Assembly (NCBI GenBank): GCA_014382375.1
Contig: JACNJU010000095.1
Span: forward strand, 1-32,079
Origin: Rhodospirillaceae bacterium
GTDB lineage: Bacteria; Pseudomonadota; Alphaproteobacteria; Rhodospirillales; JABHCV01
Direction: 5' to 3'
DNA: 32,079 nt
The position numbers and the translations under genes were made by a program. The notes beneath the pieces were generated by a model. The model had not been told where the DNA came from. It saw only the letters and a program-made list of their open reading frames with translations, and did no database searches. Shown here in pieces: positions 15,980 to 23,933 of this stretch. The first letter of the stretch is position 1, and the number at the start of each line of letters is the position of its first letter.

Positions 15980-16941
15980 TCAAAACGACCTTCTCCGCCT
16001 TTTTGTTTCTTCTGACATTCACCGCCGCCGCTACCGCGCAAACGGCCTATGTCACCAATGAAAAGGACGACACCCTATCCGTCATCGACTTGACAAAAAT
16101 GGAAGTCATCACGACGATCGAAGTGGGCCAACGCCCCCGCGGCGTCTACCTGAGCCCGGATAACAAGACGCTCTATCTGTGTGCCTCTGATGATGACACC
16201 ATTCAGGAAATTGACGTTGAAACCCTTAAGGTGCGCCATGAACTTCCCTCGGGCGCAAATCCGGAAACCTTCGCCATCAGCGCCGATGGTAAGAGGATAT
16301 ACACCTCCAACGAGTCAGATAACGTTGTCACGGTGATCGATCTTGAAAACCGCAAACTGGCAGGGCAGATCGATGTCGGCGTCGAACCGGAAGGCATGGC
16401 CGTCAGCCCGGATGGCAAGATCGTTATCAATACATCCGAAACCACCAATATGGCGCATTGGATCGACTCCGACTCATTGGAAATTTTCGACAACTCGCTC
16501 GTCGATCAGCGGCCCCGCCATGCGGAATTTGACAGTGAGGGAAAACAACTCTGGGTGTCGGCAGAAATCGGCGGCACGGTTAGCGTCTTCGATGTGAAGA
16601 ACCGTCAGGAAATAGCCAAAATTCCTTTCGCCATTAAAGGCATTCATAAAGACAGGGTGCAACCGGTCGGCATTCGCCTTTCCAAAAACGGGCGCTACGC
16701 CTTCATCGCCCTTGGCCCCGCCAACCACATTGCCGTCGTCGACGCCAAGACCTTCGAGGTAACAAAATACATCCTGGTCGGTCGCCGTGTCTGGCATATG
16801 GCCTTCACCCCGGACCAGAAAAAGCTGCTCACCACCAACGGCGTTAGTGGGGATGTCACCGTCATCGACGTTGACGACCTGAAAGCCGTTAAATCCATCA
16901 AGGTTGGACGCTTCCCCTGGGGCGTCGCCATTCGTCCTTAA
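15976..16941 (+). CDS. PQQ-dependent catabolism-associated YVTN beta-propeller protein
   Basis: 321 residues from the ATG at 15976, which overlaps the previous stop by four bases; an upstream in-frame TTG is unlikely. Signal peptide about 1-21, then repeated YVTN/WD40-like blades of about 42 residues (AYVTNEKDDTLSVIDL, IYTSNESDNVVTVIDL, LLTTNGVSGDVTVIDV), making a seven-bladed propeller. It has no PQQ or haem motif. The family is always found near PQQ dehydrogenases, and in this operon it is a periplasmic partner of the ABC module. A binding or scaffold role is likely; the ligand is unknown. Confidence 0.85.
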   Translation: MIKTTFSAFLFLLTFTAAATAQTAYVTNEKDDTLSVIDLTKMEVITTIEVGQRPRGVYLSPDNKTLYLCASDDDTIQEIDVETLKVRHELPSGANPETFAISADGKRIYTSNESDNVVTVIDLENRKLAGQIDVGVEPEGMAVSPDGKIVINTSETTNMAHWIDSDSLEIFDNSLVDQRPRHAEFDSEGKQLWVSAEIGGTVSVFDVKNRQEIAKIPFAIKGIHKDRVQPVGIRLSKNGRYAFIALGPANHIAVVDAKTFEVTKYILVGRRVWHMAFTPDQKKLLTTNGVSGDVTVIDVDDLKAVKSIKVGRFPWGVAIRP

Positions 16942-16960
16942 TCAAAATTTGGAGTTCTAC

Positions 16961-17395
16961 ATGCGAATTTTTTCATTCCTTCTAATCGCCCTGGCTATCC
17001 TTGTCAGCGCACCGGTCGCCGTTGAGGCGAAAGGCAATATGGCGAAAAAGGTTTACCGGCTTGAGCCTCTGATTCTGGGTGATGGCGAGGAAAACGATTT
17101 CGCCGTCTCGCGAAAAGAAGTGAAACTGGAGACCGGGAAATATTACGTTCTTCCCGTCACCGCTAAAGGTTTCAAGGAGTACCGGCTGGAAGCGCCGGAC
17201 TTTTTCCAGAATATCTGGGTCTCGCAGGTTGTCGTTGAGGATCTGGAAGTACACACCACGAAAATTCACGCCATGGAGTTCGACGATCAGGGAACAATGG
17301 ACCTGTGGTTCATCGCCATCAAACCCGGAACATACAAATGGGCAATTGAGGATTTTGAAGAAAAAGGAATGACGGGTACATTTGTCGTCGAATAA
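16961..17395 (+). CDS. Exported cupredoxin-like protein lacking the usual copper ligands
   Basis: 144 residues from the ATG at 16961, which has GGAG at ideal distance; an upstream frame extension runs into the propeller gene and is rejected. Signal peptide about 1-23. The C-terminal part (about 55-144) looks like a cupredoxin fold: a KLETGKYYVL strand, and a terminal PGTYKWAIEDFEEKGMTGTFVVE-like end where cupredoxins normally have a Cys and His copper loop. Here there is no cysteine at all, so type 1 copper is impossible. Two His (98 and 103) and an acidic stretch remain. Its place between the propeller and the ABC ATPase points to a periplasmic metal- or ligand-handling partner of the transporter. 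Confidence 0.65.
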   Translation: MRIFSFLLIALAILVSAPVAVEAKGNMAKKVYRLEPLILGDGEENDFAVSRKEVKLETGKYYVLPVTAKGFKEYRLEAPDFFQNIWVSQVVVEDLEVHTTKIHAMEFDDQGTMDLWFIAIKPGTYKWAIEDFEEKGMTGTFVVE

Positions 17396-17431
17396 TGCTC
17401 CTTCAACAAAGCTTCGCTAGATGGAATTGAA

Positions 17432-18178
17432 ATGGCCGGGGAAAACAGCGCACTTGAAATAAGTTCCGTTTCCTTTGCTTACACAAAAACGGCAAAGGCC
17501 TTGGACGGTGTTTCTTTCAATGTGCCCAGAGGACGTTTCACAGCGCTTCTTGGACCCAACGGGGCTGGAAAATCGACACTTATTTCCCTTGTCACCCGCC
17601 TTCTTGGCCAAACCAATGGCTCTATCTGCATTGACAGCCGGAACATCGAGAAATCCCCAGGCGATGCCATGTCGCGTCTGGGGATTGTCTTTCAACAACC
17701 GACCCTTGATCTGGACCTGAGCGTCACACAGAACCTGCGCTACTTTGCCGCCCTGCATGGTATGCCCGGGCAACTCGCTGAGCAGCGGATCGATGAGGAA
17801 TTGCGCCGCTTTAACATGCTTGAACGCCGTAATGAAAAAGTACGCCGATTAAATGGCGGTCATCGCCGCCGGGTCGAAATCGCCCGCGCCCTGCTTCATC
17901 AACCGGCCTTTTTGCTCTTGGACGAACCATCCGTTGGGCTTGATATTCCAACCCGGGAAAAGATTGTCGAGCATGTCCACACCTTGAGCCGGGAAAAAAA
18001 TATCGGGGTTCTGTGGGCGACACATCTTATCGACGAAATAAGGGCCGAGGACGATGTTGTTGTCCTTCACCAGGGCAAGGCGATTGAAAAAGGCCCGGTC
18101 CCGGATATTCTGGCCTCGACCGGATTTCCCACCCTTGGCGAAGCATTCAACAAATTGACCGGGGAGGCCGCACCATGA
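17432..18178 (+). CDS. ABC transporter ATP-binding protein of the PQQ alcohol dehydrogenase system
   Basis: 248 residues with a complete ABC ATPase core: Walker A GPNGAGKS (41-48), Q-loop FQQP (87-90), Walker B LLLDEP (161-166) and the switch His in WATHL. The signature motif reads LNGGHRRR instead of LSGGQ, with Asn and His at two normally conserved places. This sub-family accompanies PQQ dehydrogenases. The permease gene overlaps its stop by four bases, so the two subunits are translationally coupled. The permease type (ABC-2) is usual for exporters but the operon also includes a periplasmic binding protein, so direction of transport is unclear. Confidence 0.87.
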   Translation: MAGENSALEISSVSFAYTKTAKALDGVSFNVPRGRFTALLGPNGAGKSTLISLVTRLLGQTNGSICIDSRNIEKSPGDAMSRLGIVFQQPTLDLDLSVTQNLRYFAALHGMPGQLAEQRIDEELRRFNMLERRNEKVRRLNGGHRRRVEIARALLHQPAFLLLDEPSVGLDIPTREKIVEHVHTLSREKNIGVLWATHLIDEIRAEDDVVVLHQGKAIEKGPVPDILASTGFPTLGEAFNKLTGEAAP

Positions 18179-18978
18179 GAGCCTCCGCCTTCCTGATCTG
18201 CTTCAAGGGGATCGCAACGCGTGAGGTTCTGCGCTTTTTTCAACAACGCGAACGCTTTCTGGCCGCGCTAATCCGGCCCTTGTTCTGGTTGCTGGTGTTT
18301 GCCGCCGGTTTCCGCGCCGCCCTTGGGGTTTCCATCATCCCCCCTTACGAGACCTACATCACTTACGAGGTCTACATCACACCCGGCCTGATTGGCATGA
18401 TCCAGTTATTCAACGGCATGCAGAGTTCACTGTCGATGATTTATGATCGGGAAATGGGATCCATGCGGGTATTGATGACATCCCCCATGCCGCGTTGGTT
18501 CCTGTTGATCAGTAAATTGCTTGCGGGAACGGCAGTTTCGATCATCCAGGTCTATGTTTTTTTGGGGATCGCCTTTCTGTTTGAAATAGAAGCCCCGGCC
18601 ATTGGCTATCTGGCCCTGCTTCCTGTCCTGGTGGTCACGGGCCTAATGCTGGGTGCGCTCGGCATGCTGCTTTCCGCTACGGTACGCCAACTTGAAAATT
18701 TCGCCGGGATCATGAATTTCGTAATTTTCCCGATGTTTTTTCTGTCGTCCGCTCTATATCCATTGTGGAAGATAGGTGAGTCGAGCCCCCTGCTTAGGCA
18801 AATTTGTGAACTCAATCCATTCACCTATGCCGTTGAAAGCATTCGCTTCGCGCTCTACCAGCAATTCAACGTCACCGCATTTTTCGTTACGGCGATAGCT
18901 GGCGTGTGCTTCCTGCTTCTTGCTATCAAGGGCTACAGCCCGGCAAAGGGAATGATGCAAAGAAAGGGGCCGTCATGA
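18175..18978 (+). CDS. ABC-2-type transporter permease of the PQQ alcohol dehydrogenase system
   Basis: 267 residues with about six transmembrane segments (for example FWLLVFAAGFRAAL, VVTGLMLGALGMLL, FVIFPMFFLSSALYPLW and ALYQQFNVTAFFVTAIAG). The pattern and the sequence before TM6 (FFLSSALYP, then LNPFTYAVESIR) are typical of ABC-2 permeases. The start overlaps the ATPase stop by four bases and the stop overlaps the next start by four bases, so the three genes form a tight unit. It is the membrane subunit for the preceding ATPase. Confidence 0.85.
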   Translation: MRASAFLICFKGIATREVLRFFQQRERFLAALIRPLFWLLVFAAGFRAALGVSIIPPYETYITYEVYITPGLIGMIQLFNGMQSSLSMIYDREMGSMRVLMTSPMPRWFLLISKLLAGTAVSIIQVYVFLGIAFLFEIEAPAIGYLALLPVLVVTGLMLGALGMLLSATVRQLENFAGIMNFVIFPMFFLSSALYPLWKIGESSPLLRQICELNPFTYAVESIRFALYQQFNVTAFFVTAIAGVCFLLLAIKGYSPAKGMMQRKGPS

Positions 18979-19535
18979 AAAAACGCCTTCTCATTTCTTT
19001 GTGGATATTGCTATTTGCCTTCACCGCCAAGCCATCCATGAGCACCGACCTTACCGGCACGCGACAAATCAAATTGATGTCTGGCGCCGGCGAGGAAACC
19101 AGTATCGGCAGCATCACCTTTGAGAAAAAAGGCGATAGCTATACCTATACCTTCAGTCTTGACGACTCCAAATTCGCTGCGCACTTCCTGTCCATGCGCC
19201 CGTTCAAATGCCTGGAGGGAGAGGTTCAATACCTGTGTCATCTTCCCTATCCATACGAAAAAACACATGTCATCTCGCACGGAGACTTTGCCGACCTGGA
19301 GCATGAGTTCCTGTTCATTCACAAGAAGCCGACCGACTACGGCATCAACATGTGGAACGGGGTGTATTTCGTGATGTCGGAAACGGAGTCCGGATTGACG
19401 GGACGCCTGCACGAACTCGATATGGATATCCTGGCCTCACCGCCGGAAGCGGGCGTTATGTATCCGCTGCTGGAAGCAGAGAAAATGGAGGGAGAACCTT
19501 CGTCGCACTGGCTGCCCTTCCTGAAAATCGAATAG
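18975..19535 (+). CDS. Exported protein of unknown function at the end of the ABC module
   Basis: 186 residues from the ATG at 18975, which overlaps the permease stop by four bases (ATGA); longer frame starts lie inside the permease gene. Signal peptide about 1-22. The mature protein is probably beta-rich, with a Cys pair in the middle (FKCLEGEVQYLCHL) that may form a disulfide. I do not recognise the family. Its coupling to the permease suggests a periplasmic accessory of the transporter, comparable in position to the exported proteins of the Lut cluster; that comparison is inference. Confidence 0.7.
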   Translation: MKKRLLISLWILLFAFTAKPSMSTDLTGTRQIKLMSGAGEETSIGSITFEKKGDSYTYTFSLDDSKFAAHFLSMRPFKCLEGEVQYLCHLPYPYEKTHVISHGDFADLEHEFLFIHKKPTDYGINMWNGVYFVMSETESGLTGRLHELDMDILASPPEAGVMYPLLEAEKMEGEPSSHWLPFLKIE

Positions 19536-19540
19536 AGACC

Positions 19541-20332
19541 ATGATTCGTACAATTGCCCTGATAGCCTTTCTGTCGTTTTCGCCCTCGCACGTATTTGCT
19601 GACGAGGCCGCTAACTCTCCGCAAGTCATGACCCGATTATTCGCCGCTTACGCCAAGTTCAAGATGGCCGATTATTCGGGTGCGCGGGAAATCTGGGAAA
19701 AAATCGGGGCCGCCGGTCAGGGTGAGGCGCTTTTCAATCTGGCTATCCTTTATGAGGATGGGTTGGGCGTCAAGCCCAGCATGGAGCATGCCCTGATGCT
19801 CTATAGAAAAGCCGGGACTGCGGGCAGCCGTTCGGCGCAATATCGCTTGGGGCAGCTATTACTGGACGAGAAGAACCCATTCCGAAATGAAGCGGAAGCC
19901 ACCCACTGGCTTGAACGCGCCGCCGAACAGGGAGATGAAGACGCTGCGACGCTTCTTGCGAACCAGGAAGGAAACATCGCGGTCGTTCCGACCCGTCCTG
20001 CTGAACAGGCCTTTAACCGTGGAGACTATGCCAAGGCCGCGTCCCTTTGGCGAAAGCGTACCAATGACGGAGATGCAAACGCCCAGTCCCGACTGGCCTG
20101 GTTGTATGAAGCGGGGCTTGGCGTTGAACGAGACCTGCAACAGGCCGTGAGTTTGTTTAAGTTATCCGCCGAAGCCGGAAGTCCCGAAGCCCAGTACGCC
20201 CTAGCAGTCATGTTAAGAACCGGCAGCGGAACCGAACTGGACCCGACACAATCCCTGATATGGCTTAAAAAAGCCGCAGCCCAAGGTCACGCTTCCGCCA
20301 TTTCGGCGCTTGAAGAATTTGCAAACTACTAA
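19541..20332 (+). CDS. Exported Sel1-repeat (TPR-like) protein
   Basis: 263 residues from the ATG at 19541, 6 bases after the previous stop. Signal peptide about 1-20. At least four Sel1 repeats of about 36 residues follow, with the typical pattern ALFNLAILYEDGLGV, AQYRLGQLLLDE, AQSRLAWLYEAGLGV and AQYALAVMLRTGSGT. Sel1 proteins act as protein-protein scaffolds. Being last in the ABC operon, it may organise the periplasmic proteins of the system. Its last four bases overlap the convergent ATPase gene. Confidence 0.82.
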   Translation: MIRTIALIAFLSFSPSHVFADEAANSPQVMTRLFAAYAKFKMADYSGAREIWEKIGAAGQGEALFNLAILYEDGLGVKPSMEHALMLYRKAGTAGSRSAQYRLGQLLLDEKNPFRNEAEATHWLERAAEQGDEDAATLLANQEGNIAVVPTRPAEQAFNRGDYAKAASLWRKRTNDGDANAQSRLAWLYEAGLGVERDLQQAVSLFKLSAEAGSPEAQYALAVMLRTGSGTELDPTQSLIWLKKAAAQGHASAISALEEFANY

Positions 20333-21078
20333 AGCCGGGTCCTGAGATTCCCTTTGGTTTGGCGTATCCATTCCTCGTCCCGATCCTTACGAGGGCGATC
20401 CAGCACCATCTCGCCAATCGTTGTCGTCGGCTGATTTCCCAAAATCAATACTCTGTCTGCCAGGCGAACGGCTTCGGACAAATCGTGGGTGACGAAAAGG
20501 ATGGAGCGGGGCGTCAGCTCCAGCAAGTCACTCAACATGGCCCGCAAATTATCCGCCGTGCTTTCATCTAATGAAACAAACGGCTCGTCCATCAGCATGA
20601 TATCCGGTTCGACTAGCAAAGCCCTCGCCAGGGCGACCCTACGCGCCATTCCCATGGATAATCTGTTGGCGAAGACGGTTTCTTGACCCTGCAAGCCAAC
20701 GGCTGCTAGCATGGCGGTCATATTGACGTCTTGTCCCTGGTCCTGACCCAGAACAAGGCGAAGGTTGCCGGCGACGGTCATCCAGGGAAGCAGTCGTGGG
20801 CTTTGAAACACGAAGCCGGTTTTCTCCACCTTCGGCACATCGCCGGAGAACTCCTTGTCCAGACCGGCAACAAGGTTGAGCAATGTCGTCTTGCCACATC
20901 CGGAAGGCCCGATAACGGCCAAAAATTCTCCAGATGAAATACTGAAGCTTAGGCTCTCCAGAACCTTTACCGCCGGGGCGTCACCTGCGGCGGGAAATGT
21001 CTTGGCCTTGATGTTGACGCAAAACCCGTCAACGCTGCCAGGCTGTGACCCGTCGTTCGATGGGTTGGAGGAGTCCAT
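20329..21078 (-). CDS. NitT/TauT-type ABC transporter ATP-binding protein
   Basis: 249 residues from the ATG at 21078; an ATG seven codons upstream is also possible. Both starts lie inside the permease gene, an overlap of 50 bases or more. Walker A GPSGCGKT, Q-loop FQSPRLLPW, signature LSMGMARRV (Met for Gly at one place) and Walker B IMLMDEPF are present. It is the energising subunit of an importer with the next two genes. The family moves nitrate, sulfonates, taurine and similar small solutes. The substrate here is not known. Confidence 0.85.
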   Translation of the reverse strand: MDSSNPSNDGSQPGSVDGFCVNIKAKTFPAAGDAPAVKVLESLSFSISSGEFLAVIGPSGCGKTTLLNLVAGLDKEFSGDVPKVEKTGFVFQSPRLLPWMTVAGNLRLVLGQDQGQDVNMTAMLAAVGLQGQETVFANRLSMGMARRVALARALLVEPDIMLMDEPFVSLDESTADNLRAMLSDLLELTPRSILFVTHDLSEAVRLADRVLILGNQPTTTIGEMVLDRPRKDRDEEWIRQTKGNLRTRL

Positions 21079-21775
21079 GTTCAATACCTTGGATAACAAT
21101 AATGAATGCTAACGAATATGCCAGAATGCCGGTGACGTCGAATAGCTGGAAATAAATGCCAAGTTGAAAACCAACACCGTTTCCACGGCCCAGAAGCTCG
21201 ACGACCAAAACGATTTTCCAGATTAATGCGAGGCCCGAGCGGGCGGAAACCGCCAGAAAGGGATAAAGTTGAGGCAGGACGATGTGACGCAGGGTGCGCC
21301 CGCGACCAATCTTAAAGCAGTTGGCCATATCCAGAAGATCGCGATCAATCGCCCTGGCACCTTCACGCAGGGTCACCGCAACATTGGGTATTTTATTGAT
21401 GGAGACGGCAAGAACGGCTGCCGCTTCGCTCAGCCCAAACCAGACATAACAAAGAATGATCGTTACCAGAGCGGGAATATTCAAAAACAGGATCAGCCAG
21501 GAATCGAAGAAATCATCCAGATGCTTCTTACTTCCCATGGAGATGCCAATCGCGGCGCCGATAATCATGGCGATGAAAAAGCTAACGACGACCCGCGACA
21601 GGGTAGCCCCGATATGGGGCAGCATCTCGCCATTGCCGAGCTCTGAAAATATGGTTTGGAAAACCGCCACGGGACCTGGAAGCAATCTGCTTCCAACCAG
21701 CGTGGCGGCGACATACCAGCAAACAAGCAGCCCCAGTACGGACAGTCCCTGAACGGCGGGTCTATGGCGTATCAT
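21029..21775 (-). CDS. NitT/TauT-type ABC transporter permease
   Basis: 248 residues with about six transmembrane segments and the binding-protein-dependent transport signature near the cytoplasmic loop (EGARAIDRDLLDMANCFKIG, then LRHIVLPQLYPFL). It resembles the SsuC/TauC permeases. The gene follows the binding protein with a 9-base gap and overlaps the ATPase gene, so all three form one operon divergent from the rhodanese-like gene at 22877. The conserved location inside the alcohol oxidation locus suggests the imported compound is connected with it. Confidence 0.85.
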   Translation of the reverse strand: MIRHRPAVQGLSVLGLLVCWYVAATLVGSRLLPGPVAVFQTIFSELGNGEMLPHIGATLSRVVVSFFIAMIIGAAIGISMGSKKHLDDFFDSWLILFLNIPALVTIILCYVWFGLSEAAAVLAVSINKIPNVAVTLREGARAIDRDLLDMANCFKIGRGRTLRHIVLPQLYPFLAVSARSGLALIWKIVLVVELLGRGNGVGFQLGIYFQLFDVTGILAYSLAFIIVIQGIEHGLLQPIERRVTAWQR

Positions 21776-21784
21776 TGCCCATCA

Positions 21785-22765
21785 TCAGTAAGTCACGCTT
21801 TCAGCAAAAGTGCCCTTTTCTATTTTCTTACCCGGACCGACAAGTTTGGCCCCACCTATTTTGGCAAGGATTGAGAAAAGCTTGGCCGCTTCCTTGCGTT
21901 CATGGCCCCCCCAACTTGACGGAATTCCGGCCCGGTAACCTTTTTTCAAAGCAGCGAAGGTTGCGTCATCCTTGGCTTTGGTCAGGGGCCGGATTCGTTC
22001 CCATTCCTGATCGGACTTGCCAAGGATCGCTTTCGCTTCCAAAAGCGCTGTATTGAATTTTTTCAATGCGCCGGGGTGGGAGCTTACCCAGTTATCGTTG
22101 AAGACATAACCGATTTGCGGCACCTGAGCGGCGATCCCCAAGTCGCTGGCGATCTGTCCGATATCAACCACCCGCCGCATGCCCTTGGCCTCCAGTTTGG
22201 CGGCGAAATGCCAAAAGGTCAGAACGGCATCAACCTTTCCGTCTTCCAGCTGCTGTGAGAGCAGCGGCGGTGCGCCGAATACCTTTTCAACGGATTTATC
22301 GAGTTTCAGGCCATGCTTCTCACTGGCGAGTGCGCGCATGAGCAGCCAGCTTTTATCAAGCGGCCCGCCAGCGATACCGAGCTTACGTCCGGGTAAATCC
22401 TTGATGGAATGGATTGGCGAGTCCGCGTTGACCATTAACGCACCGACGGAAACGGAATAGGGGATGAAGGTGAAGCCCTTACCTTCGGTCCGCTGGCGTG
22501 ATGTCCACAGCCAGTCCGTCACAATGGAATCGACAGCCCCGCCTTGCAGCGCGACCGAGCTCGCCTGTTTTCCGGCGAAACCGCTAACCTGCACATCAAG
22601 ACCATGCTTGGTATCCAGTTTGTGATGCTTGAGAACGTTCAGTTCCCAGTTGACGGTGCCGAACTTGAGAACCCCAAGCTTTAAATTAACTGATTCGGCT
22701 TTTGCTGAAACCGCGCTGAGAGAAATTACAACGGCTAAACCAATGATGTGAAATATCTTGAACAT
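21785..22765 (-). CDS. NitT/TauT-type ABC transporter substrate-binding protein
   Basis: 326 residues from the ATG at 22765 (MFKIFHIIGLAVV), chosen because it begins with a clear signal peptide (about 1-25); the frame stays open far upstream through non-protein-like sequence. The mature protein has the SsuA/NMT1 fold: LKFGTVNWELNVLKHH, then a GGAVDSIVTDWLW segment and DLPGRKLGIAGGPLDKSW. A tryptophan-rich ligand pocket is plausible (SIVTDWLW, LTFWHF). The ligand is unknown. First gene of the three-gene transporter operon. Confidence 0.84.
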   Translation of the reverse strand: MFKIFHIIGLAVVISLSAVSAKAESVNLKLGVLKFGTVNWELNVLKHHKLDTKHGLDVQVSGFAGKQASSVALQGGAVDSIVTDWLWTSRQRTEGKGFTFIPYSVSVGALMVNADSPIHSIKDLPGRKLGIAGGPLDKSWLLMRALASEKHGLKLDKSVEKVFGAPPLLSQQLEDGKVDAVLTFWHFAAKLEAKGMRRVVDIGQIASDLGIAAQVPQIGYVFNDNWVSSHPGALKKFNTALLEAKAILGKSDQEWERIRPLTKAKDDATFAALKKGYRAGIPSSWGGHERKEAAKLFSILAKIGGAKLVGPGKKIEKGTFAESVTY

Positions 22766-22876
22766 ATAACGACTTACCCATTTCAACTTGCAGATGTTCT
22801 TGCCTTTATTGCTGAAGTTAGGATAGCACGTTGTCCTCCTGTTACCATTAGACCTTTGATGAAGGCCCTCCAGATA
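22766..22876. promoter_or_regulatory. Divergent promoter region
   Basis: A 111-base gap separates the importer operon (minus) from the rhodanese-like gene (plus) and must hold both promoters. ATG at 22859 is an alternative start of the plus-strand gene. No clear operator or -10/-35 pair was recognised. Confidence 0.4.
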
Positions 22877-23416
22877 ATGAAGAAATACGTGCTCTTCCTG
22901 CTGCTGATATTGCCCTTTCCCGCGCTTGGCGTGGATTTGCCCGAAGGCTTTAGGATGAATCATTACCGGGCGGCGACGCCTGATACGGTTCCGGGGGGGA
23001 TTGTTGTCGACGCCACAGCTGTCGAACGCCTGATAAGCAAAGGCGCAACGCTGGTCGATGTTATGGGAGCGGGTCAGTTCGCCAGCGAAGGGCTGGATGG
23101 CGCCTGGATTATCGACAAACAACATCTTTCCATTGATTCGGGCGTCTGGCTGCCCAATGTCGGACGCGGCTTCTTGACCGAGCGGCTGGAGGCCTTTTTC
23201 CGAAAGGAACTTAAGCGCCAAAGCGGGAACGATTTAGATCATCCCTTCATCTTCTATTGCGTCGCCGATTGCTGGATGGCCTGGAATGCGGCGAAACGCG
23301 CCACCCTTTGGGGCTATAGCCAGGTCTACTGGTTCCCCGAAGGAACCGATGGCTGGAAGCGTGCCGGACACCCCCTGATCCATGCCGTTCCTACGCCTTT
23401 ATCCGTCACGGAATGA
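22877..23416 (+). CDS. PQQ-dependent catabolism-associated rhodanese-like protein with a Cys-Trp motif
   Basis: 179 residues from the ATG at 22877, which gives a compact signal peptide (MKKYVLFLLLILPFPALG); an ATG at 22859 would add six residues. The mature protein has a rhodanese-like fold (ATLVDVMGAGQFAS, then FIFYCVADCWMAWNAAKRA). Two cysteines, C128 and C132, are followed by Trp 133, the hallmark of the family that accompanies PQQ catabolism genes. In rhodaneses the first of these positions holds the catalytic Cys. The family's reaction is unknown. Together with the SoxYZ-like carrier and the metallohydrolase it suggests a thiol or sulfur relay in the periplasm. Confidence 0.85.
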   Translation: MKKYVLFLLLILPFPALGVDLPEGFRMNHYRAATPDTVPGGIVVDATAVERLISKGATLVDVMGAGQFASEGLDGAWIIDKQHLSIDSGVWLPNVGRGFLTERLEAFFRKELKRQSGNDLDHPFIFYCVADCWMAWNAAKRATLWGYSQVYWFPEGTDGWKRAGHPLIHAVPTPLSVTE

Positions 23417-23423
23417 ACGAGGC

Positions 23424-23439
23424 CTCGACTTAGGTCTTA
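23424..23439. promoter_or_regulatory. Third copy of the CTCGACTT-type operator motif
   Basis: CTCGACTTAGGTCTTA matches the repeats at 10217 and 10249 at 13 of 16 positions. It lies 54-69 bases upstream of the second cytochrome c gene, a position similar to that of the repeats before the first cytochrome gene. Confidence 0.45.
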
Positions 23440-23492
23440 TTGACGTCTCCCATCCCCTGTCCGATAAGAACAGCTGGTAAATATTCAATTGG

Positions 23493-23903
23493 ATGCGAGT
23501 TATGATGAAGGCACTTATTTCCGGCCTGGCGACACTGGTCTTTTCAATTTCCATCTTGAATGCGGCTCATGCCGCTGACGATGACTTGTACAAGGAAGCA
23601 ATGGTTGCTGCGGGGTATGCCGCATTTCAACATCGGTGTATTGCCTGCCATTCTATGGAATCATCCAAGAATTCATTTGGCCCCAGCCTGCATGGTGTCA
23701 TAGGCCGCGAAGCCGGGAGTCTTCCCAGATATTCGTATTCAAAGGCAATGAAAAAAGCCAGCTTCATCTGGGACGACAATTACCTGCGGGACTGGATCGC
23801 CGACAACGAAAGTTTCCTTCCGGGAACCCGCATGCGCCATGTCGCGATTTCCGACATCACCGAACAAGACTACCTTCTCGCATTCATCAAAACTCTGGAG
23901 TAG
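23493..23903 (+). CDS. Mono-haem cytochrome c
   Basis: 136 residues; the ATG at 23493 is followed by two further in-frame ATGs at codons 4 and 5, so the exact start is uncertain. Signal peptide about 1-27, then a class I cytochrome c domain with CIACH at 49-53, FGPSLHGVIGR and a probable axial Met in PGTRMRHV. This is the cytochrome c2/c-556-like pattern of soluble periplasmic electron carriers. The next gene is a NosR-like membrane protein, so this cytochrome may exchange electrons with it or with the alcohol dehydrogenase. A copy of the shared operator motif lies upstream. Confidence 0.87.
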   Translation: MRVMMKALISGLATLVFSISILNAAHAADDDLYKEAMVAAGYAAFQHRCIACHSMESSKNSFGPSLHGVIGREAGSLPRYSYSKAMKKASFIWDDNYLRDWIADNESFLPGTRMRHVAISDITEQDYLLAFIKTLE

Positions 23904-23933
23904 CCATCTGATGAACGTGTAAAGTGCTCTGCC

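Noticed and set aside
22766-23221. Long N-terminal extension of the NitT/TauT binding protein
   Set aside because: The extension overlaps the rhodanese-like gene in antisense and is not protein-like; a clear signal peptide begins at 22765.
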